A stretch of DNA of 64,000 nucleotides from Dastarcus helophoroides (Eukaryota > Arthropoda > Insecta > Coleoptera > Bothrideridae), in contig CM053326.1 of the NCBI GenBank assembly GCA_028583605.1, positions 5,334,104-5,398,103 on the forward strand, given 5' to 3'. The translations under genes and the position numbers were made by a program. The notes beneath the pieces are model-generated. The model did no database searches and was not told where the DNA came from. It saw only the letters and a program-made list of their open reading frames with translations. Of the stretch, positions 11,708 to 22,835 are shown one piece after another (the stretch's first letter is position 1; each line of letters opens with the position of its first letter).

Positions 11708-14094
11708 TTATGAAGTTGTTACATTAGTTTTCTTTAGCGCATCAGGAAACATTTGACGATGATCTTTAACTAATTGTAATACAAATTGCATTTGTTTTTC
11801 ATCTTTGGTATAATGTTTACAAAAATCTTGCACTAGTTTAACTCCTCTCTCAGCACAGTCATTTACAACCGATAGTTTTTCGACAAACCGTAATGCAGTT
11901 TTGTAGCTTTCATTTTCAGCCCATTCAGAAGGATGAATTTGTAAAAATTCTGTTTGTAACTCAAATCTTTCAAAAAATTTGATCGATTCTGCAGTTACAG
12001 AAAAATCGATATCGTTGTACAATAAATCGTTTATATTCTTGCTTTGAAAGCGTTTAAGCTACATTTTTCACTAGTATAATCCAGCTCTTCTTCCGGAATA
12101 ATATCAATTGAAATCTTGTCTTCTTCTGTATGCAGCTTAGCCACAATTTTTAATTTGGTTTCTAATGGAACATCTTCATCGAAAATTGCGATGATCGCTA
12201 ACTCTGGCGATAAGTACCATAGATGATTCATAAATCTATTAATTGCTACAGTAGCAAGATTACTGTTGATCGCCTTAAAGTTGTGTAGCTCTTTTATAAA
12301 TTGTAGATCATGGTACGGAGCTTTTACACTATTAGATGATAAATACCAAGCTTTAACATAAACAGTTGTCACAAAAACACATATTTGTCGAAGTTTATTG
12401 TCTTCACCTTTTTTCAACGATAACTGTTCACGAAACAGGTACATTTTCAGCACGTAAATAGCTTTTGCCATCCACCGTGCATGATGGCAAGCTCCTGGCT
12501 TACGAAAACTAAATTTTTCTGGGATAACACCAATGAAGACTAGAGTAAGCTCCAAAAACTCTTTGTAATCATCACGAGGCAGCTTTGTTGTCAGAACTTC
12601 AGTGGCAAAAGTTTTTATAGACCTAATTTTTTCTACTGTTAACTCGTTTTTATTTCTTGGATCATCTAATCCTGTTTTGTAATTCAGTTTATTCAAAGTT
12701 TTCCATTGCTTTTGAAATCTGATAAAAAGTGGAACATTTGGCCCAACAGTATTTGGAAAAACAGCTTCGAACACATATCTTAGGACAATTTCGAAAATGT
12801 GATGCCTACACGGAAGATATAATAAATCTCTCTCTAATAATTTCTCCAGTAATGCAGCAGCACCATTTCGAATGCCTAAATTTGAAGCAGTAGTATCACA
12901 GGATATCGCTTTGACAGAAGTGTCGAATCCCCAATCCAGCAATGTTTCGTGAATAATAGTAGCTTGTGCCTTTCCAGTCCCATCTTCACTCGTTGGTACA
13001 CCTAACATAATTTCTTTGCCCTCTGACGTAATTATCACTGGTAATCGATGAACGGTTTCGGTATTTAACAAATTAGGTAATAATTTTCCGTCCCAGTGTA
13101 CAACAATAGATGATAAATTCAAGTCTTGGAAGTGTTTTTTTATTTCTATTGATTTTGACTCTCGCAGAGTTTGTCGTTGTCTTCGAATAGATGATCGATT
13201 GATAATCAAAGAGTTAATATGCACATCTAGTAGGTTTATATCAATAAGTGATTGACAGATAGCAATTATTATAAATACAGCATCTCTGTCACTTACTTTA
13301 CATCGATCAAAAGTAGCTACAACTCTATCACTGAGAATATTATAACTTCCTCTTGTTTTTTTTGATTCTGATGATCCGGCAGTAGTAGGAAAGTATATTT
13401 CTCCACTAAATGCAGATAGAGCACTTCCCTGGCTAGATAAAAGTTCAACATTTTTGTCTAAAACAAATAAGGACAATAATATGACGAATAAAATATGAAC
13501 GTGAATAAGTAATAAAAAATCAATTGATTATTTGATTCTCATAATTTACCCAATAATGCTTTTTCTTCATCACTCTTTTTTTTTTCGTTTTTCAAAATGA
13601 GTTTTTTTGTTTAATTTATTAGAATTATTATCATCGTCATCATATTTTGTTTTAATATTTGCAATAAAACCAATTCGTTCATCTGATCTCTGATTAATTA
13701 AGAATTCTTTAGAATTTTCATCAATAACTTCAAATACATTTGATGGTGCAATGTCAAATAATTTTTTTAATGAACAAACAAATTCATTTTGTTTTTTTAC
13801 AGCCACGTCACTCCGATTTTTGTGTTTGACAAGTATGCGCCACTCATCGTACAATTTTTTCAATTTATCTCGGGATCTTTGCATATCTTGAACGGGAATT
13901 TGAGCTTTTTTCCAAAACACAATAATTTCATCAATTACTGCAGCGATACTTTCTGGTACAGAAGTATTTAAAATACGTGTATGAAAAAAGAACACTTTTA
14001 GAGCTTGCAATTTCGATGGTAATTTATTACCCACTATTTGGACGTCAACATCACCAATTAAAAAGATGTTTTGACGTAAACGTGATAGTTCCAT
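11708..14094 (-). pseudogene. hAT-like DDE transposase, probable intron, two frameshifts
   Basis: Three open segments form one protein of about 750 residues. The first, 174 codons from a Met at 14094 with an upstream in-frame stop, ends in a Lys-rich stretch. It breaks in a run of ten A (minus strand; 13576-13585), where the reading frame shifts into SDEEKALLG. A donor GTAAAT at 13549 and acceptor TTTTAG ending at 13458 define a likely 92-bp intron, joined in phase to the long second segment. That segment contains HWDGKLLP (candidate first Asp), SCDTTASN (candidate second Asp) followed about 30 residues later by CRHH, the C(2)H signature shared by hAT, MULE, P, Kolobok and Dada transposases, and HLWYLSPEL as candidate for the last acidic residue. 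A one-base frameshift near 12043 separates the final 104 codons. Related proteins, as I remember them, are common but unnamed in aphids and Hydra. No classical hAT dimerisation motif is obvious. The role is cut-and-paste transposition of the host element; this copy looks inactive. Confidence 0.8.
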
Positions 14095-14523
14095 ATTTGT
14101 CTGATGACTTTAAAATCGAATTGATGAAATTTAAGGATTTAATTAATCAACGAGAAAGCATAACTATTAGTAAATATTCGTGAACGATTTTAATAGAGTT
14201 GAGATAATAAATATAGGTTATGAGTACTTTAGAATAAATTGTGATGTGAAAAGTTGAAGTAAAATCTAATAGATGGCGGCATAATCAGTTTTTGAAATGT
14301 TTTTATCTTGAAATTTAAATTTGAAACCAGATTGTATCAATATTTTTATCAATCAAAATTAAAATCGTTCAATAATTTGCCAAAAATATTTTGTGTATTT
14401 TGAAATTGGAAATATAGTTGAAACTTATGACAGTTCAAAAATAAAAAAAAAATAGTGTAACTATTATTTTAGGGTCACGGTCACCTTGGAATTTTTCTGG
14501 AAAAAAATCATCAAGATTAAAAA

Positions 14524-14920
14524 TTATAACCCTTTTTTCATTTTTGAATCATAAAATGATGGTAAAAACGAAAAAAACCATTAGATTGACTAGAACTTTG
14601 ATTTTGACCTCGAATAACTTTTAAACCAGTCAAGTTAGCCAAAAGTCATAAGAGACCTTTTTTGTAGAGCGGTAAATTTTCTATAAAAGTAATCATTTGT
14701 CGACATGATATGTTTATTGGTTTATGGGATAAAAAATTCCAAAGTATTAACAGAACTTTTCCTATGTTATTTCCATTTCAAACTTTGGCTATCGGGGGGG
14801 CCGGGTTGATAATAAAATTAAGAGCTATAACTTGGCATGAATTTTTTTTTATATATTTGGAACCGATTTAGGACTATCGTGGAAAAAAATTCGAACATTT
14901 CCTAAATAAGGACCACCCTA
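14524..14920 (-). repeat. Right terminal inverted repeat of the hAT-like transposon
   Basis: Inverse partner of 11171-11567. Transcription of the transposase must start inside or just downstream of it on the minus strand, because the first Met codon lies at 14094. Confidence 0.85.
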
Positions 14921-14928
14921 ATGTTCAT

Positions 14929-15520
14929 TTATTTTTAAATTTCATCAGAAATGTCGTTTTTTTTATACTTCGAAACAGTTTTTATTGTTGTTTTTTATGA
15001 AAGTGCCAAATTTAATTTTCTTAAAATTATTGCTTTAAACTCTCAATTTTGACTCAGGGATTTCGATTTTATTTTGAAATTTCCACCCTGATCCCAAAAT
15101 TTTGACTTAGTTTCAAGATTTTCAGTTTAAATAGTTAAAAATTCTCTGTTTTTTTTTTTAAATAACGACTTTACTTTCATTATTCTTATTTTCACTTTTG
15201 TAAGAAATTTTGATTGTAAACTCGAAAGTCCAGAAAAATTTGTATTTGAATAAAAACTTTCGATTTTTCTTCTCAAAAATTCGATTTCAATTTTCACTCT
15301 TTTCCTAGTTGTTTGTTCAAAAATTTCTTCCTTTGTTGGAACTTTTGGTGTTATATGTATTTTTGAAATATTGTCTTTTCGAAATGTTTATAAACTTTAA
15401 GTTATTTCGAGATTTCAACGTTTTTCACAACTCAAAATTTGCCATTTCAATATTGTTCTTTTTTCGAATAGTTTTTCTTTTAAATTGTAAACTTCTTTTA
15501 TATTATTCCTGACTACGGCC
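14929..15520. repeat. Quasi-periodic AT-rich tract, continuation
   Basis: Continuation of the tract interrupted by the hAT-like transposon. It has the same AAATTT/GA-TTTTT style and ends where the right subterminal motifs of the outer element begin. Confidence 0.55.
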
Positions 15521-15683
15521 CTGCTTTTTCTTGGTAATTGTGGTTGAGACCTTTTAGTGCCTTTTTTAGAGTATTTTGCCTTTTTAATACCTTTTTTTAT
15601 CTATTCGTTTTTGCCTAATTTAACGTTATGTTCACCTTTTCCCCTTATTTGATTGTGCCTAAAATCCGGTCTCTACTAATCAC

Positions 15684-16769
15684 TATATCAAATCATTGAT
15701 AGCTGTACTATGGCAAGCATCTGATAGCTTTTGATGAACCATCATCAGTAAGTTCACCAAACGAAACCAGTTTAAGGTTAAATGTCGAAATGTTGAAAAA
15801 AAGTTGCAAATTTCTCCATAATATCAAGCTGTGGGATATGCAGTTTTGGTTAAACGAAATATTTGGCAATTTTGCACAAAATTTTATATTAGGTTATAAA
15901 TCAGAGATTTTTTACATGAAAAATGCCTTGCCAAATAAGAGTAAGTTTATCTGCACTTGACGCCCGTAAATTAGTGCAGCAAAATTGTTTCTGTCATTTA
16001 GTGGCGTCATGGAAAAGCTCTTTGTTTTTGTTTAAAGGTAAAAATGTTCAACTTTATAATTAAAAATGTAGCCGGACGTTTCCGAGGCGTTGATGAATAA
16101 GACGTTAGCCAAAATGTGAATAAGACATAAGATTTATTTCAATGGAAAAGATTCAGCAGAGAGGGTTAGATAAAGTCAGATGGCTTTTCCGTAAGTGCAG
16201 TTCAAGTCGTGAAACGGTTAAGATTGAATTGGTAAGCAGCGCGCCAGTGCGAATTGGCCATAAGATATTTACAAGACCAATCTTTGTTTTGCTGCGTTAC
16301 CTAACATAAGCGAGCTTTTGCTCTTACTGTGTTTTGTCTTGGCCAACATCAGCGCAAGGCAAATAACCGAATCTTTATTTACTTGTATTATAGATAAACA
16401 GACCACCTCAATTAATTTGTGTAGTACAGTCCAAATTAATATGTATTAATAACCTGAATATGCATACATTTTAAATAGGTTAAGATTTCTTTCTACTAAT
16501 TTCATAAGAACAATATCAGACAGTAAAGCATAGGAAATAAATAACATACAAAAATGATTTTTGATTAAAACATCAACATTCATTCTATGATTTCTAAAAA
16601 ATATTGCCGCAACTTTGAGCACTATTATTAAGATAACTTCTTAAAAAATATCTCTGCCGCAATAAAAAATTTGAAAAGTAAAAGGCTCAAAGTTTAAACA
16701 ATCAAAATTGCTATTTTGAAAAAGAATATTTAAAAACGATTCGCCCAAGAGAGTTTGACATATTTTCTC
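15684..16769. other. AT-rich sequence with a less AT-rich block, no gene
   Basis: A block at about 16067-16435 starts TGTAGCCGGACG and ends GTGTAGTACA, so it could be a solo LTR of an unknown family. No matching flanking duplication or second copy is present, so it is not called as one. Confidence 0.4.
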
Positions 16770-17115
16770 GAAACACTAGAGCACAGGCGAATGGTTGTGA
16801 CTTAAGTATTTTCTATAAGTAGTTTCGTGTGAGATGATCACAGGAACTAATAGGATTGACCCCTTCAACGGTGAGATTTTTTAGGTATACAAGATAGTCG
16901 GCGACAGCAAATTCCTGTGCGGTCCAGCTTGACACAGTGAGGACTTCTGCCAATGGGGACACTTTTCTATAGAACTTCCAAGCTATGGAATTCGTTACCG
17001 AACGAAATTTTCCTTAACAACCTATTCTTGTTTAAATAGGCGGTTCATCGCCATCTACCCCTGTTTCCGCATCCTGCTTGCGGTGCTCTGAAGGCATAAT
17101 GGGGTTGTTTTGTAG
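16770..17115 (+). pseudogene. 3' end of a CR1/Jockey-type non-LTR pol
   Basis: Translation in broken frames gives LEHRRMV, a Tyr-rich FYRTSKLWNSLP block and a terminal Ala/Cys region. These match in order the last ~110 residues of the better preserved copy at 39010-40340 (LEHRRMVGDLSLFYKYY and FFYRTFKLWN). Several stops and indels are present. Shared nucleotide landmarks are TCCAGCTTGACACAGTGAGG and ACTTCTGCC. It is a 5'-truncated dead copy. Confidence 0.7.
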
Positions 17116-17229
17116 TAACAATTTTCACGTTTAAATACTCAAAATGCATTTTAGCCATTGAAACCAAATTTAGGTTAACTTCTATTAATTAATGAGGTGT
17201 TGTGTCACACGTGTAAAAATTGATCAGTA

Positions 17230-17978
17230 CATGGGAGGTGCCCAAAAATTATAACCGAATATGTACAAGTTTTAAACGCTAATAACTTGTTTATTAAATA
17301 GAACACTTTGTATTTTCTGCCAACATCAATTGTACAATTTAATTATCTCTCAGATAATATCAAAAATTCCTGTAGCTAACTGTTCGCGTTTTCCTATAAA
17401 ACGCACGATTGCAAAATGGAAATCGATAACATCAAATAATCTGAAGGAGCACATCGGGGAAGATTTACGAAATAAATACCCAGAAATGCTGACAAATATA
17501 GTTGCGGGTCCTGAAAGAAGTTAGTTTTTCTTTATAGTCGAAGAGTGGTCATTTTAAACCCTTGTAATAGGCCAGTATTTTTTTAAGAGTCCACCCTGAA
17601 GAATAACCAGTATTGTTTGTTGTATTTCTAACATTTTTTTTTCATTTCCTTCAAATGAATCCAGAATATTTAAAATTTTAAAATGCTTATCAAACATTTT
17701 TTATTTAAATCTGATGTTTATTAAAAGTAGTTGCTACTTTTAAAAATGTCATAATTGACTTGATAGATATTAAATTTGTTAAAATGGTTTTCCATTTTGG
17801 AAATGTGCGTTTTACCTCAAAAAGCTAACAGTGAGCTATATAGAGCTTAATAGTATACGATAGAGAATTACATTTCTTTAACTGACTTTGACATGAGATA
17901 CAAAGTGTTCCATTTAAAGGAAACAAGTTATTAGAATTTAAAACTTCTGCTTATTTAGTTATAATTTTTGGACAACCC
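17230..17978. mobile_element. MITE with ~90-bp inverted ends and TA flanks
   Basis: Inverted ends share CCAAAAATTATAAC, AATAACTTGTTT and GAACACTTTGTAT, about 90 bp in all, and both sides are flanked by TA (17228-17229, 17979-17980). This is the Tc1/mariner pattern. A 64-codon open stretch (17330-17524) may be the C-terminal tail of a Tc1/mariner-type transposase, but no catalytic motif remains. Confidence 0.65.
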
Positions 17979-18198
17979 TACTCAATCAATGTTTTACATG
18001 TCTGACACAAAATTGAATCACTTAGTAGAACTCAACCTAAATTTAATTTTGATAGCTGAAATAAGTGTTGAGAATGTAAACGTTATAATTCTTATTAATT
18101 AGTACCTTTTGACAAAATGCAAAAAATCTTCAAATCCATAAGGCTTAGGTGTGGTAAACCCTAAAAACTCACTTTTATTTTGATCGTAGGATCTGAAA

Positions 18199-18223
18199 AT
18201 GTATGTATGTATGTGTATATTTC

Positions 18224-18255
<32 letters not shown>

Positions 18256-18308
18256 TGTATGTATGTATGTATGTATGTGTATATTTCTATATGTATGTAT
18301 GTATGTAT
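18199..18308. repeat. ATGT tetranucleotide microsatellite
   Basis: Tandem ATGT units twice interrupted by GTGTATATTTCTAT, implying a small higher-order duplication. The open frames across it are artefacts of the repeat. Confidence 0.95.
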
Positions 18309-18309
18309 T

Positions 18310-19960
18310 TCATTAAAAAAAACACAACTTTCCTATGTTTTATGCTTTTCGGACTATCCATCTCTATTCTTCGCCAAAACAAAACTTTTTCAAAATCAAG
18401 TAATGTAGGCATCATCTTCCGTGACCTATGTCTGAATAACCCGGTATATCATGTTCTCTGCAAGTTGTTATTAGGCTTCATATAGAAATGTATTACAAGT
18501 TATTGTCACAGTGAATAAGAAATCCTAAGTTTGGATGATTCTTTTCATCTAATGTAGAAAATTTATATTCAAATCACGTGCAAATCCGAAGATTACATTT
18601 CAGTAAGAATGGAAGTATATTTTTATGAAGTCTGTTCGAAAAATCTACGCATATATTCGACTTTTTTACACAAAATAAGATGACTAAACGTGTTTATATT
18701 TCTAGCAAGTTGATAGCCATATCCAATTTAAAATATTCTTATTTAAGTAGAGATATTTGTTGACACACAAAACCTGGTAGACGTAAATTCCCGAGAGAGC
18801 GAAGAAGGATGCGGGAAAGACTATTCCCAACGTATAAGCTTGCCAGGTACTACATTTTTTATTGCCTTACTGCTGTCAGAAGTTTATCGTTGATTCTTTT
18901 CTTTCGCTGCGTGTTCTAACTTCGAGCAATTCAGCTAAAACTTCAGATTAGCTTGGCGGCAGACAGCGGAATTTTTCTCGTTCCTGTGAATGCATTATCA
19001 AATAGAATACTTTAGCGGGGTGAATTTGTTAATTATTTCTCTGAACAAGTATTCCCGTCTTTAACAATACGTAAAATTATAAATGTTGTTATTTTCCAGA
19101 GAGCTGTCTATGCAATTAACTAGTTATTTACTTCTGCACAAAGGGCGGTAATAATGAAACTGCATAAATCATTCTACGCATCACCAAGACTATCACAAGC
19201 ATGCGACAGTTATTTAGATTTAATGTAAAAACTTCCCCTATATAATCTGCAGTATGCGTTTTTAATTACTCCATTGTGAGCACATGTCACAGGATATTGG
19301 ATTAAACTTTATAAAAATGAGATAATTTTATTTTATGGAAGTCTCAAGATTAAACCGCCACATGGCATTTTGTTCTAGCTACAAGCTATAACAACGACAC
19401 TAGCATAAAATATGTACTACTTGCATTTTATTAACCATCATTATATTCTGCGCGCTACTGCTGGAATAAATTAGTGGGAAATATGCAACAAACAAAATTA
19501 ATCAAAACTGAAACTTTAAAACATAAATAATTTTAAAAATGAATACTAAACGCTTTCTGTATAATATATACAGATTTAGTTTTTAAATAATTATTATATA
19601 TTATATTATTCGATAGTATTTTTGATTTTTATATAGAATGTTCCATTTTCAGCTCCTTTTATTGAAACAATAGATGCATCATTTGTATTTTATGATTAAT
19701 CATTTATTCGGGGCGTTTATATGTATAGAGTGTTGTACCAATTTTATAAAACACCCATTATACAGGCTTAGTACTATTAGTACTATTTCACGTCTCACCA
19801 TTGGGCTCTCTTAAACTATTATAGATACAGATTCGGTTAAATTACAAAAAAGTTGTGTAAGTTTGTTTGAAATATTTTTGGAGAAACGGATTTCAAATAT
19901 CTAGCTTGATTTGTTTGTAAAGATAAATTAACGAAATTTGATACTTGCATATGAATCATC
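18310..19960. other. AT-rich sequence, no gene recognised
   Basis: No coding stretch, long inverted repeat or LTR-like ends were seen. A slightly less AT-rich block at 18770-19000 has no recognisable content. Confidence 0.5.
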
Positions 19961-20289
19961 TATTGTACGAGGGGAAATCAAATCTGAACCGGATTTTCTA
20001 TCATGTCGCCATCCGGGCGTCGGGAGTGTGCGCATACTCTTAAATATGTTAGGTGGGAATATCACGTAACTACCTGCACTCAACCGAATTCCGTTCTCGC
20101 CGTTCGCCAGTTGTAAATAAAATAAATGAGCAAGAGGTTCATCCACAGGTTGCGCATCGCGTTATTATTAAATTTCTTGCCGTTGAAGGTGTAAAGCCCG
20201 CCAAAATTCTTCATAGACTAAAAGCACAGTTTGAGGATACTTATGAAGAAAACTCAAGTGTATGAAAAAAAAAGATTTTTGGAAGTTAT

Positions 20290-20845
20290 AACGTATATTC
20301 ATCTTTTTGACGACGCTTAACGGTAGAAAAAAAAATCGCTAGGCAGAAATTGAAGTATTCACTAAAGTGATAAGATAATTACACCCCAATGAATAACAGG
20401 ATGTTTGTCGTCTTAAGTGCTTTTCCTTATCATGAAAAATGCAATTAGGATGGACAAAGAGTGAGTAATGTCGAGCCTGGGATAATTGCTCAAAGCTTTT
20501 GTCCCTGGGTCCATTACAGCCCGGATGTTTAGTAGACGTTTACCATCAACTGTCCTAATTGCGTTTCATTTTAATGAAACTGCAATTGAGATAGACAAAA
20601 GCCGATAATTGCATTCCTTCTAGAATTCGTTGGGGTGGTAAATTGAATCTTAATGACAATGGCTTCCCAATAAAAGGCCTCGGTGGACAAACCAGAGGCA
20701 GTCCCGTGTCAGACACAAAAGGCCTAGCCTTTCCCGACAGTTTTGCTTAGTGATTTTGTTTTTGAACCGACGGTGAACAGCAGTGCTATAGACTTTCAGA
20801 CTATAAAAACTATTACGATTTTTTTTACCAAATTTACGCAGCTCC
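20290..20845. other. Unclassified insert within the mariner
   Basis: The sequence separates transposase residues that are adjacent in the mariner family (FLE and GRTQVENEP). It contains related segments ATGCAATTAGGATGGACAAA (near 20430) and CTGCAATTGAGATAGACAAA (near 20580). No terminal repeats, coding motif or target duplication is clear to me. Confidence 0.5.
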
Positions 20846-21283
20846 GGTATCAGAAGGACGAACTCAAGTTGAAAATGAACCTCATGCCCGTCGTCCTAAG
20901 ACCTGTGCGACTGCGGACAAGACTAACGCCATTTGGAACGTGATCGCCGTTTAACTGTTGGTGAAATTGAAGTTCAGATAGGGCTAAGCTTTGGGAGTGC
21001 TCAATCCATCAGCTGGGGTTTCGAAAAATGTCTGCCAGGTGGGTACCCCATCTTTTGACTGAAGAACAAAAACAACAACCTCTGGAGATTTGTCAGCACC
21101 ATCTTGGACGTTTTCAACATGAAGGTGGTGATTTTTTGTAACGTATCGTTACGTATGATGAGACCTGGGTACACCATCATAATCACGAATCTGAACAAGC
21201 AAGCATGGAGTGGAGAAGAAAGTAGGAAGGTGTACCTGTCAATGCATTAACTCTCCTCTCAGCTGGAAAGGTTCTTGTGACAG

Positions 21284-22835
21284 TGTTTTGGTACCACCTT
21301 ACAATCGCTTAACCTTTCGGATATACTTGATATACCCACTCTAGCTGAGGCCCAAAAAGTTTATGCAGAACTGCAACGCTTGCTGACAAGTAACACCACA
21401 TTTTTAAAAATTCAAAAGTTAACCTTTGGATCGCAGAATAAAGAAATTTACTGTAATGTCTCGCAAACTAACATACGACCTTTTGTACTGGTTTCCTTAA
21501 AACGTAAAGTATTTGATGCATTTCACGGCTTATCGCATCTTGGAGGTAAAGCCACGTACAAATTGATATATCAACGCTATGTTTGGCCTTTAATGCCCAA
21601 AGTCATCATCCAGTGGGTTGCCAAATATCTAAAATTGGACGCCACGTTTACGTTCAACCTTTAATGTTCCTAGAGCCAGATCAAAGGTTTGACCATGTAT
21701 ATGTTGACATTGTTGAACCGTTGCCTGAATCTCATGGTTATCGCTATTGCCTCACAATGGTAGACAGATTTTCCAGATGGCCAGAAGCCATTCCTAGCAA
21801 AGGCATTACTGTTGATCTTGTCTCAAGAACCTTCTTTATCCAGTGGATAGCACGTTATGGTTGCCTTAAAACCATCACCACAGACCAAGGTTTACAATTT
21901 GAATCGACACTCTTCAAAGCCATGATGCAACTCTTAAGTAGCAAAAGAATACGAACTATTACATATCATCCTCAATACAATGAATTGGTAGAACGATGGC
22001 AATGAGTTCTCAAAACCGCAATTCGCTGTCGTGAGACCAAAGACTGGAACAATATTCTTCCAGTTATTCCGCTAGGCCTACGAACGAGCTACAAAGAACA
22101 TCTTAAAGGTTTTACAGCTGAGTGTATGTATCGAACAACCTTGAGGATTCCTGGAGAGTTCTTCACCCACGAAGATCCACCATCAGATCGTAACATTTTT
22201 TTGGAAGAGTTTCGAATACACATGAGAAATCTCAAGCCTATTCCTGCAAGCCACCATTGCAAAAATAGAACATTTTGCTACAATATATACTTGCAGTCAC
22301 GTTTTTCTACGGCAAGATATGCCTAAATTGGGTTTAGGTCATCCCTATTCTGGACCGTATAAAATTATTGAACGTATTTCCGACAGAGTATTTACCATCG
22401 ACATCAATGGTAAATCAAGCAACTTGTATATTAAATGACTAAAACCTGCACATATTGTAACTGCAGAAATTAATGACCCAAACTTGGCCCAACAACAGCA
22501 ATTTCCATCAATATCAACTCAGTCAACATCCCAGAATCAAGCTTTAACCTCAGAATCACAACCTTTGGGTACTTACCAATGACCAAAGAAAAAGAAAGTT
22601 CAAATAGTTACTCCATAAACATTGTGATATTTAACTAGCCTATTTAAAATGTACACTACGCTACTTGGAGGGAAGTACTGTGGCGGCCAACTCAAATATT
22701 TTCTAAATAGTTATCAAAATTTTACTAATCACAAATTAGTCATAGTAACAGATAAGACTGTCAAAAATAATAAATAAAAAAAATAAAAAGCAACACGCAA
22801 ATAAAACTATCATTTAATTAGAAATATTAATTTAT
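21284..22835 (+). mobile_element. Ty3/Gypsy integrase-3' LTR fragment inserted in mariner
   Basis: Begins abruptly after mariner VTVFW and ends where the mariner resumes. It carries the integrase zinc region (GLSHLGGKATYKLIY, with Cys positions degraded by a frameshift near 21640). The catalytic core follows: VDIVEPLPESHGYRYCLTM (Asp), ITTDQGLQFES (Asp) and YNELVERWQ (Glu), then a TGA at 22003-22005 and the C-terminal part to about 22440. A purine-rich tract TTGGAGGGAAGTAC is followed at 22679 by TGTGGCGGCC, the likely start of a 3' LTR of which ~155 bp remain. The 5' LTR, gag and RT are absent. The lineage differs from the element at 49622-54155. Confidence 0.8.

Larger units (their letters stand above)
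11171..14920 (-). mobile_element. Complete hAT-like transposon with ~400-bp inverted ends
   Basis: A 3750-bp element bounded by TAGGGTGGTCCTTATTTAG and its complement, with near-identical inverted ends continuing inwards for about 400 bp. Flanks are a perfect 8-bp duplication, ATGTTCAT (11163-11170 and 14921-14928). The TAGGG start, 8-bp duplication and nTnnnnAn target fit hAT, though such long inverted repeats are unusual for that superfamily. It carries one transposase gene on the minus strand. The sharp boundaries and well-conserved ends indicate a fairly recent insertion. Confidence 0.85.
8230..15675. mobile_element. Large hAT-type non-autonomous element hosting nested insertions
   Basis: The ends are perfect 18-bp inverted repeats, TAGAGACCGGATTTTAGG at the left and its complement at the right. 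They are flanked by GTAATCAC (8222-8229) and CTAATCAC (15676-15683), an 8-bp target duplication with one mismatch. The TAGNG start, the 8-bp duplication and its fit to nTnnnnAn are hallmarks of the hAT superfamily. Just inside both ends lie repeated NCCTTTTT-like motifs in the same orientation, which may be subterminal transposase sites. The interior is quasi-periodic AT-rich sequence interrupted by a solo LTR and by a complete second transposon. Subtracting those insertions leaves an element of about 3.3 kb with no transposase of its own that I can see. Confidence 0.75.

Noticed and set aside
16067..16435. Solo LTR starting TGTAGCC
   Set aside because: No second copy, no matching flanks and no clear promoter and polyadenylation pair.
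18180..18485. 101-codon open frame with Tyr/Met/Cys/Val repeats
   Set aside because: It is the translation of the ATGT microsatellite, open in several frames because the repeat lacks stops.
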